Assembly: GCA_008000375.1 (NCBI GenBank)
Contig: SMOI01000205.1
Coordinates: 1 to 58,650 of the forward strand
Direction of reading: 5' to 3'
Source: Poteriospumella lacustris
Taxonomy: Eukaryota > Sar > Chrysophyceae > Chromulinales > Dinobryaceae
DNA: 58,650 bases
Made by a program: the position numbers and the translations under genes. Shown here one piece after another: positions 50,740-58,650 of this stretch (its first letter is position 1; every line of letters starts with the position of its first letter). Under the pieces are notes generated by a model. The model had not been told where the DNA came from, searched no databases, and worked only from the letters and a program-made list of their open reading frames with translations.

Positions 50740-52647
50740 TCAGTGACGGGCGGCATCTCCGGCTGTAGAGGAGGCAGCGGGGGAAGCATCCCAAAAGGCG
50801 GCGGTGTCCGCCTCGTGCGTCGTCATCATCAGGGCCTCCTCCTCCGTCGCGTCCTCGTCACTCGCCGCGCCTCCGGCGGCGCTACCCGCGGCGGCACTGT
50901 CCCCCGCAGCGGCAATGTGGCGTATCCAATGCTGGCGCGTGTCGCGCTCCAACCGCTGCCCAAAGACCGGATCCGTCCGCGCTAAATCGGCGACGGCGCG
51001 CCGACCCTGCGCGATGCGCTCGTCGGACGTGGCGTCTCCTACAACCGCGTCCCCAACCGCCACATCAATCGAGGCTGTCGTTGAACACGCGAGACGCAGA
51101 GCGAGAGAGACGTACCGTAGAAGTACCAGGAGCCGCGGCGCGTCAGGATGCCCATCGTCTCGGCCGCGTCCACGAGACTGCCCCACGTGTCCATCCCGCT
51201 GCCGAAGAAAATGTCCACGTCGACGCTGCGAAACGGCGGCGCGACTTTGTTTTTCACGACTTTGACGCGCGCGTTGATGCCCTGGTTATCTCTGTGTGCG
51301 TAGCGGGTGCAGCGTGTTAGAATAAGACACAGGAGGCGGTTCAGGGGCAGCGTAGAGGGCGTCAACGTACTTGAGAATCTCCTTGCGCCGAATGTCCAAG
51401 CGCACGGAGGCATAGAACTTCAGGGCGTTGCCGCCCGCGGTCACTTCGGGGTTGCCGAAGAGCACCCCGATCTTACTACGCAGCTGGTTCAGGAACAGCA
51501 CCGTCGTCTGCGATCTACAGCGCATCACACACAACGTGACACAGGCATCGTACGTCATACGATGAGGCGCGATGCGACGTACCGAGACAAGGAGCCCGTG
51601 ATCTTGCGCAGGGCCTTGGACATCAGCCGTGCCTGCAGGCCCATCTGCGCGTCTTGCATGTCGCCTTCCAGCTCCACGCGCGGTACCAACGCGGCGACGG
51701 AATCGATGACGATGAGGTCAAACGCGGACGATCGGACGAGTTGATCGACGACGTCCAGCGCCATTTCTCCGGAATCCGGCTACAAGGCAAGTGAAAGGGC
51801 ACAACAGCAGCCAGCAGAGGGGCAGAGAGGTCACCAGAGACACAGGCGGAGGGGGGGGTAGGGGGGCCAATGGCGCGCGTACCTGGCACACGAAGAGTTC
51901 GTCGACATTCACGCCCAAATTGCGGGCGTAGACGGGGTCCAAGGCATGTTCGGCGTCAATAAACGCCGCCATTCCTGTGTCAGTTATATGGGTGCGACAG
52001 CCGCAGATTCGCCCCGAGCGTTAAGAGCGCTGGCACGTGGCGATAGCGGACGTTGCGGCAACGTACCTCCTTGTTTTTGAATCTCCGCCGCGGCATGCAA
52101 CGCCAAGGTGGTTTTGCCCGAGGATTCAGGACCGTAGATCTCGATGACGCGTCCCTTTGGGTAGCCACCGCCGAGGGCCATGTCCAACGTCATCGATCCG
52201 GACGGGAACGTCTCCACCGTCATCGACGGCGATTCTCCCAGTTTGAGGATGCTTCCTTTGCCATACGAACGCTCAATGGAATGCAAGACCCCTTGTAACG
52301 CTTCTAACTTGGCTGGGTTGGCGGAGGACGAGGAAGACGCCGACGAAGCTGACGCCGACGCCGACGAAGTCGATTTCTTGTTCAACGGAGAAGCGGTCGC
52401 CGCTTTGGTATCCGAAGCAGACGACTCTTTACTTGAGGCGCCCGTGGGCTTTCGGGCTACACAACGAACCAGACAGACATGACAATGCGGCGAAAGCGAA
52501 TTCTTGGCACTGTGCGTTACCGGAGAGCCGTGTGAGCCACGATGACGTAACTGCGGCCGGGTGATGAGGAAATGGCGTTGTTCTGAATCCATTCACTTCC
52601 AGTAGGACCAACGAGAGAAGAATGAATACCACACGAAGAGTGCTCAT
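50740..52647 (-). CDS. recA: RecA recombinase with bipartite plastid-type targeting sequence
   Basis: Seven exons: 52647-52521, 52456-52067, 51974-51883, 51779-51583, 51514-51371, 51291-51116, 51074-50740. All six introns (41-103 bp) keep the frame and give 486 aa. Residues 1-20 are a signal peptide ([17 protein letters not shown]) followed by Phe ([10 protein letters not shown]) and a Ser/Thr-rich segment, as in plastid preproteins of algae with secondary plastids. The core is bacterial-type RecA: Walker [10 protein letters not shown] at about 151-159, [26 protein letters not shown] (Walker B), an NQLR loop and [17 protein letters not shown]. The C-terminus is Ala/Glu/Asp-rich and longer than in bacteria. 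It should pair homologous DNA in organelle repair. Mitochondrial targeting is the alternative but fits the hydrophobic leader less well. Confidence 0.92.
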
Positions 52648-53074
52648 GACAGACGAATTGCACAAGAGCGACGTTGGAGGAGTAGCGATCGAATTGATCA
52701 CCGGTGAACGTTTTTGCACAAACACTGCTATGCTCCAAAAGTTGAAGATGGTACCCAAAGAAGCAAACTCTTTTGCTGTTCTTGTCACCGCACTCACGAG
52801 TAAACCGTAAATGAATCATAAACGAGACCAAAAGAAGCGACTCAATCGACGACCGGAGAGGGGTCGTTGACACAAGCCAACGGCTCAGAAGGAACCGCGT
52901 ACGTACAAATACCCATGTTCAACCACAATGTATGCCTAGACAAGGGAACCATCTCGTACGAACAAACTTTTTTCAGGAGAAAATGTAGAACAACAATGAT
53001 GTCACACATGCCGCTAATATGAAGCTGTTTCACTTCAACTATTGTACACATCGTGTTTCGTTTGCGCTGTCGTG
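52648..53074. other. Divergent region between recA and DUF285 gene D
   Basis: No gene is seen in this 427-bp interval. It should hold both promoters. Minus-strand frames here end as upstream extensions of recA exon 1. Confidence 0.55.
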
Positions 53075-54187
53075 ATGACGATGACCTCTCAGACGCTCAT
53101 CATCAGGAGGAGCAAACGACAACGACAAAGAATGCAAAGGACCAGCGAAAGCGGCGAAAGCGGCGATGAAATACACAAGAAAGAGAAGATGGATATCGAT
53201 GACGCCGAGCTCTCTGACGAGGTCATCCTTCCACCGGAGATGATACTCGAAGAAAACCATTCGTATGACAGTGGTCCGCCTCACCGGCCGATCGCCATCG
53301 AGTTGGAATTATGCCTCCACCGCGCAGTGACCGAATGTTGTGGTGACCGTGCGGTGCTGCCGTTGGCCGTGCGACAACTGATCAAAGACTACACCTTTGT
53401 ATCATTTGATAACCAAACACTGCCAGAGGCTGTCAGACTGTGGTGCAGCGACCGCGCACAGGCCCTTCAGATCTACGGGGAGATCAATGACTGGGATGTC
53501 AGTAAGGTGACGACGATGACCTCGCTCTTTTGCTACGCATCGTCCTTCAACGATCGCATTGATCGTTGGGACGTGCGACACGTCACGTCCATGGACCACC
53601 TGTTTGACCGAGCGACCGCCTTCAACCAACCGCTCAACACGTGGAAGGTCCATCGCGTGACGACCATGAAGAACATGTTTTCTGGCGCGGCGGCGTTCAA
53701 CCAGCCCCTGGCCTCGTGGGATGTCCGCCAGGTCACGGACATGCGTGGTCTGTTCTCGCAGGCCAGTTCGTTCAATCAGCCGTTGTCGACGTGGCAGGTG
53801 GGTCAGGTCACGGACATGAGCCAACTGTTCGATGACGCCGCCACGTTCAACCAGCCGTTGGACACGTGGGAGGTGTCGCAGGTGACGGATATGAGTTTCC
53901 TGTTCAGTGGTGCCTCGTCGTTCAACCAGCCGTTGGTGACGTGGGACGTGCGTCAGGTGCTGGACATGAGTGGGATGTTCTTGGACGCGACGTCGTTCAA
54001 TGGCGCGTTGGGCCCGTGGGAGGTGCATCATCAGGTGGTCAGTATGACGGGTATGTTTCAAGGCGCCGTGGCGTTCAACCAGCCACTCGTCCACTGGGAC
54101 GTCCGTGGCGTCCAATACCTGAGCGATATGTTTCAGGGAGCGACGTCGTTCGATCAACCGTTGGGGCTCCTGGGGGATGGGTCTTGA
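53075..54187 (+). CDS. BspA-like DUF285 repeat protein, copy D (first unit of the array)
   Basis: A 370-aa single exon from ATG 53075. Residues 1-75 are charged, first basic (RRSKRQRQRMQR) and then acidic (DIDDAELSDEV). The shared module follows (VLPLAVRQLIKDYTF, then AVRLWCSDRA), then nine DUF285 units with F-N-Q-P-L. Its repeat part (from 53486) is the first unit of a tandem array; the four downstream units lack the N-terminal 130 residues. This is the only complete gene of the array. The basic stretch could direct it to the nucleus, and no secretion signal is seen. Confidence 0.87.
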   Translation: MTMTSQTLIIRRSKRQRQRMQRTSESGESGDEIHKKEKMDIDDAELSDEVILPPEMILEENHSYDSGPPHRPIAIELELCLHRAVTECCGDRAVLPLAVRQLIKDYTFVSFDNQTLPEAVRLWCSDRAQALQIYGEINDWDVSKVTTMTSLFCYASSFNDRIDRWDVRHVTSMDHLFDRATAFNQPLNTWKVHRVTTMKNMFSGAAAFNQPLASWDVRQVTDMRGLFSQASSFNQPLSTWQVGQVTDMSQLFDDAATFNQPLDTWEVSQVTDMSFLFSGASSFNQPLVTWDVRQVLDMSGMFLDATSFNGALGPWEVHHQVVSMTGMFQGAVAFNQPLVHWDVRGVQYLSDMFQGATSFDQPLGLLGDGS

Positions 54188-54418
54188 CGCGGAGGTGAAG
54201 GGTATGTGCGACGCGCAGCGTTAGACGCTGCAGGAGGGTTGGCGTCGTCAACGGAGCTTTCCCCCGCGGTGCCTCTGCCTGATCGGACCGCGTAGTTTCT
54301 TGTCGACAAGGACACGAACCATTGTCGCGAACCAGTTGACAACGGTAGCGGCATCGGGCGTGCAGTGTGCGACGCATGGTACCCATTGAATGACTGGGAT
54401 GTCAGTGGGGTGACGACG

Positions 54419-55090
54419 ATGACCTCGCTCTTTTGCTACGCATCGTCCTTCAACGATCGCATTGATCGTTGGGACGTGCGACACGTCACGTCCATGGACC
54501 ACCTGTTTGACCGAGCGACCGCCTTCAACCAACCGCTCAACACGTGGAATGTCCATCGCGTGACGACCATGAAGAACATGTTTTCTGGCGCTGCGGCGTT
54601 CAACCAGCCCCTGGCCTCGTGGGATGTCCGCCAGGTCACGGACATGCGTGGTCTGTTCTCGCAGGCCAGTTCGTTCAATCAGCCGTTGTCGACGTGGCAG
54701 GTGGGTCAGGTCACGGACATGAGCCAACTGTTCGATGACGCCGCCACGTTCAACCAGCCGTTGGACACGTGGGAGGTGTCGCAGGTGACGGATATGAGTT
54801 TCCTGTTCAGTGGTGCCTCGTCGTTCAACCAGCCGTTGGTGACGTGGGACGTGCGTCAGGTGCTGGACATGAGTGGGATGTTCTTGGACGCGACGTCGTT
54901 CAATGGCGCGTTGGGCCCGTGGGAGGTGCATCATCAGGTGGTCAGTATGACGGGTATGTTTCAAGGCGCCGTGGCGTTCAACCAGCCACTCGTCCACTGG
55001 GACGTCCGTGGCGTCCAATACCTGAGCGATATGTTTCAGGGAGCGACGTCGTTCGATCAACCGTTGGGGCTCCTGGGGGATGGGTCTTGA
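54419..55090 (+). pseudogene. Truncated DUF285 unit 2
   Basis: From the first ATG it reads 223 aa of DUF285 repeats nearly identical to the C-terminal part of copy D. It lacks the N-terminal module and any visible promoter of its own. The frame is open back to a TAG at 54293-54295. It could be a short protein, or silent. Confidence 0.6.
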
Positions 55091-55321
55091 CGCGGAGGTG
55101 AAGGGTATGTGCGACGCGCAGCGTTAGACGCTGCAGGAGGGTTGGCGTCGTCAACGGAGCTTTCCCCCGCGGTGCCTCTGCCTGATCGGACCGCGTAGTT
55201 TCTTGTCGACAAGGACACGAACCATTGTCGCGAACCAGTTGACAACGGTAGCGGCATCGGGCGTGCAGTGTGCGACGCATGGTACCCATTGAATGGCTGG
55301 GATGTCAGTAGGGTGACCACG

Positions 55322-55993
55322 ATGACCTCGCTCTTTTGCTACGCATCGTCCTTCAACGATCGCATTGATCGTTGGGACGTGCGACACGTCACGTCCATGG
55401 ACCACCTGTTTGACCGAGCGACCGCCTTCAACCAACCGCTCAACACGTGGAATGTCCATCGCGTGACGACCATGAAGAACATGTTTTCTGGCGCTGCGGC
55501 GTTCAACCAGCCCCTGGCCTCGTGGGATGTCCGCCAGGTCACGGACATGCGTGGTCTGTTCTCGCAGGCCAGTTCGTTCAATCAGCCGTTGTCGACGTGG
55601 CAGGTGGGTCAGGTCACGGACATGAGCCAACTGTTCGATGACGCCGCCACGTTCAACCAGCCGTTGGACACGTGGGAGGTGTCGCAGGTGACGGATATGA
55701 GTTTCCTGTTCAGTGGTGCCTCGTCGTTCAACCAGCCGTTGGTGACGTGGGACGTGCGTCAGGTGCTGGACATGAGTGGGATGTTCTTGGACGCGACGTC
55801 GTTCAATGGCGCGTTGGGCCCGTGGGAGGTGCATCATCAGGTGGTCAGTATGACGGGTATGTTTCAAGGCGCCGTGGCGTTCAACCAGCCACTCGTCCAC
55901 TGGGACGTCCGTGGCGTCCAATACCTGAGCGATATGTTTCAGGGAGCGACGTCGTTCGATCAACCGTTGGGGCTCCTGGGGGATGGGTCTTGA
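55322..55993 (+). pseudogene. Truncated DUF285 unit 3
   Basis: Same 223-aa open frame as unit 2. It differs at the join (GGCTGG for GACTGG, AGTAGGGTGACC for AGTGGGGTGACG). No premature stop is present. Confidence 0.6.
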
Positions 55994-56224
55994 CGCGGAG
56001 GTGAAGGGTATGTGCGACGCGCAGCGTTAGACGCTGCAGGAGGGTTGGCGTCGTCAACGGAGCTTTCCCCCGCGGTGCCTCTGCCTGATCGGACCGCGTA
56101 GTTTCTTGTCGACAAGGACACGAACCATTGTCGCGAACCAGTTGACAACGGTAGCGGCATCGGGCGTGCAGTGTGCGACGCATGGTACCCATTGAATGGC
56201 TGGGATGTCAGTAGGGTGACCACG

Positions 56225-56896
56225 ATGACCTCGCTCTTTTGCTACGCATCGTCCTTCAACGATCGCATTGATCGTTGGGACGTGCGACACGTCACGTCCA
56301 TGGACCACCTGTTTGACCGAGCGACCGCCTTCAACCAACCGCTCAACACGTGGAATGTCCATCGCGTGACGACCATGAAGAACATGTTTTCTGGCGCTGC
56401 GGCGTTCAACCAGCCCCTGGCCTCGTGGGATGTCCGCCAGGTCACGGACATGCGTGGTCTGTTCTCGCAGGCCAGTTCGTTCAATCAGCCGTTGTCGACG
56501 TGGCAGGTGGGTCAGGTCACGGACATGAGCCAACTGTTCGATGACGCCGCCACGTTCAACCAGCCGTTGGACACGTGGGAGGTGTCGCAGGTGACGGATA
56601 TGAGTTTCCTGTTCAGTGGTGCCTCGTCGTTCAACCAGCCGTTGGTGACGTGGGACGTGCGTCAGGTGCTGGACATGAGTGGGATGTTCTTGGACGCGAC
56701 GTCGTTCAATGGCGCGTTGGGCCCGTGGGAGGTGCATCATCAGGTGGTCAGTATGACGGGTATGTTTCAAGGCGCCGTGGCGTTCAACCAGCCACTCGTC
56801 CACTGGGACGTCCGTGGCGTCCAATACCTGAGCGATATGTTTCAGGGAGCGACGTCGTTCGATCAACCGTTGGGGCTCCTGGGGGATGGGTCTTGA
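56225..56896 (+). pseudogene. Truncated DUF285 unit 4
   Basis: It appears identical to unit 3 over the whole 903 bp by eye, including the spacer before it. The intact frame is 223 aa and lacks the N-terminal module. Confidence 0.6.
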
Positions 56897-57126
56897 CGCG
56901 GAGGTGAAGGGTATGTGCGACGCGCAGCGTTAGACGCTGCAGGAGGGGTGGCGTCGTCAACGGAGCTTTCCTCCGCGGTGCCTCTACCTGATCGGACCGC
57001 GTGGTTTCTTGTCGACGAAGGGCACGCCTTTGTCGCGAACCAGTTGACAACGGTAGCGGCATCGGGCGTGCAGTGTGCGATGCATGGTACCCATTGAATG
57101 GCTGGGATGTCAGTAGGGTGACCACG

Positions 57127-57798
57127 ATGACCTCGCTCGTTTGCTACGCATCGTCCTTCAACGATCGCATCGATCGTTGGGACGTGCGACACGTCACGTC
57201 CATGGACCACCTGTTTGACCGAGCGATCGCCTTCAACCAACCGCTCAACACGTGGAATGTCCATCGCGTGACGACCATGAAGAACATGTTTTCTGGCGCT
57301 GCGGCGTTCAACCAGCCCCTGGCCTCGTGGGATGTCCGCCAGGTCACGGACATGCGTGGTCTGTTCTCGCAGGCCAGTTCGTTCAATCAGCCGTTGTCGA
57401 CGTGGCAGGTGGGTCAGGTCACGGACATGAGCCAACTGTTCGATGACGCCGCCACGTTCAACCAGCCGTTGGACACGTGGGAGGTGTCGCAGGTGACGGA
57501 TATGAGTTTCCTGTTCAGTGGTGCCTCGTCGTTCAACCAGCCGTTGGTGACGTGGGACGTGCGTCAGGTGCTGGACATGAGTGGGATGTTCTTGGACGCG
57601 ACGTCGTTCAATGGCGCGTTGGGCCCGTGGGAGGTGCATCATCAGGTGGTCAGTATGACGGGTATGTTTCAAGGCGCCGTGGCGTTCAACCAGCCACTCG
57701 TCCACTGGGACGTCCGTGGCGTCCAATACCTGAGCGATATGTTTCAGGGAGCGACGTCGTTCGATCAACCGTTGGGGCTCCTGGGGGATGGGTCTTGA
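57127..57798 (+). pseudogene. Truncated DUF285 unit 5
   Basis: The 223-aa frame is intact, with a few substitutions (for example Phe to Val in LVCYASS and Thr to Ile in RAIAFNQ). Its spacer has lost the in-frame TAG seen in earlier units, so the open frame extends further upstream, to at least 57001. Confidence 0.6.
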
Positions 57799-58036
57799 CG
57801 CGGAGGTGAAGGGTATGTGCGACGCGCGGCGTTAGACGCTGCAGGAGGGTTGGCGTCGTCAACGGAGCTTTTCTCCGCTGTGCTTCTGCCTGATCGGACC
57901 GCGTGGTTTCTTGTCGACGAGGGGCACGCCATTGTCGCGAACAACCAGTTGACAACGGCAGCGGCATTGGTGCGTGCAGTGTGCGACGCATGGTACCCAT
58001 TGAATGACTGGGATGTCAGTACGTCTCCAAAACGTC

Positions 58037-58650
58037 TAAGTCTGCGTCGGTGTCGGCGTCACGGACACGCAGCGGGGCCCACCCAACGACCGCACCCGCC
58101 GCGGCGAGGCTGAGACGACGACTGCAGCGGCATCGAATGTGCAACATACGACGCGTGGTGCCGATTTCAGCGGTTTCGTGGTCTTGCATGGCACACTGGC
58201 CCACGTGCCCCCGCCGGAGTGGTGGCTGTCACTGCTACTGTCACTGCTGCATCAACGCCAACGCAACCCGCTGCACGACGGTGGTAGCGGTGCTGACGAG
58301 AGTGCAGTGCGACTCTCCGTCGACCAGTGGACCCCGCCGCAATCGAAGTCTACTCGACCGTGACGCTTAACTTGCCTCCACAGCTCTCGTCGTCCAGCTG
58401 CTCGCGGCAAATGAGGCGACCACAACGAAAGCAACGTCGCCATCGACTTGATGACGCCGCAGCACCGTGGGCGACAAGAGACGCTCGCGACGGCGGCGGC
58501 CCAGCGAGTCACGGTATCCATAGCGTCGTGTGTGTGTGTGTGTGTGGGCGTCAGGTGGGTGCCATTCTATCAGCGTTGCGACGGCATCGACAGGAGGCGG
58601 CATCAATTGATGAGCCTTCAACATCGCTTGCGTCGCTGGCGCCGTTCTCG
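58037..58650 (+). CDS. Possible partial multi-exon gene at window edge
   Basis: Directly after the array, a plus-strand frame (58037-58363) reads natural protein (GADFSGFVVLHGTLAHVPP, EWWLSLLLSLLHQRQRN). A CCTCCACAG acceptor-like site lies at 58374-58382. A further open stretch near the window end reads VGAILSALRRHRQEAASID. The exons could not be joined with certainty and no family was recognised. A (GT)n tract lies at 58529-58545. The minus strand also has open frames. Confidence 0.3.

Larger units (their letters stand above)
53486..58020 (+). repeat. Five-unit 903-bp tandem array of the DUF285 repeat domain
   Basis: Unit period is 903 bp for the first four steps, shown by the landmark CTCGCTC at 53521, 54424, 55327 and 56230; the next is at 57132 (902). 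Each unit holds the DUF285 repeat region, the same stop codon and about 215 bp of spacer. The array is bounded on both sides by the same 18-mer AATGACTGGGATGTCAGT, at 53486-53503 and 58003-58020. Units 3 and 4 look identical. Unit 5 and the last spacer carry the most changes. Confidence 0.95.

Noticed and set aside
53486-58020. Possibility that spacers are introns joining the array into one giant protein
   Set aside because: Each unit ends in an in-frame TGA before any donor, so no simple splice keeps the repeats in one frame without skipping the stop; separate truncated units are simpler.

Overview
This is nuclear DNA of a eukaryotic microbe, most likely a stramenopile alga. Twenty-one introns can be placed by reading frame and splice signals. 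They are short (41-131 bp), begin with GT (often GTACGT) and end with AG. Three features point to an ochrophyte-type lineage. The RecA protein starts with a signal peptide followed by a phenylalanine-led, Ser/Thr-rich stretch, as in secondary-plastid import. A secreted-type protein carries long Pro-Thr/Ser-x-x-Pro repeats. There are also multi-unit helicase-associated (HA) repeat proteins and BspA-like (DUF285) repeat proteins. No ribosomal RNA, tRNA, CRISPR array or intact transposon was recognised. The species is not identified; the lineage is an inference.

Layout: 0-1.5 kb, PT-repeat protein (-), cut by the window edge. 2.3-4.8 kb, two convergent DUF285 genes. 5-6.7 kb, purine-rich gene-free DNA. 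6.7-8.9 kb, two-RRM, Gln-rich RNA-binding protein (-). 10.4-12.5 kb, secreted C69 peptidase (-), divergent from 13.1-16.0 kb, a glutaredoxin-DUF4395-TehA/SLAC1-hemerythrin fusion (+). 17.2-19.7 kb, HA-repeat protein 1 (+). 20.3-22.1 kb, PI31 proteasome regulator copy 1 (+). 23.3-24.9 kb, seven-helix receptor (-). 25.5 kb, small secreted Cys protein (+). 26-29 kb, a graveyard with an HA gene fragment, a broken Crinkler-like nuclease-kinase gene and a PI31 exon fragment expanded into a pentamer microsatellite. 29.5-30.4 kb, unknown protein (-). 31.3-32.2 kb, third DUF285 gene (-). 32.5 kb, small membrane protein (+). 33.8-40.1 kb, TBC1D31 (+), seven exons. 40.4-43.5 kb, HA-repeat protein 2 (-). 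43.8-48.2 kb, ankyrin/JmjC-like protein (+). 48.5-50.3 kb, PI31 copy 2 (-). 50.7-52.6 kb, RecA (-). 53.1-58.0 kb, a DUF285 gene whose repeat domain is amplified as five near-identical 903-bp tandem units. 58.0 kb to the end, the edge of another gene.

The window is shaped by local duplication. PI31 is present as two nearly identical inverted copies plus a third fragment. The HA gene is present as two divergent inverted copies plus a third fragment. DUF285 is present as four genes plus four truncated tandem units. Core cell genes (RecA, PI31, TBC1D31, RRM protein, C69 peptidase) lie between these repeat families. The most unusual single gene is the four-domain fusion at 13.1-16.0 kb, which joins a thiol-redox domain, a DUF4395 membrane domain, a TehA/SLAC1-type channel and a hemerythrin-like metal-binding domain in one polypeptide.
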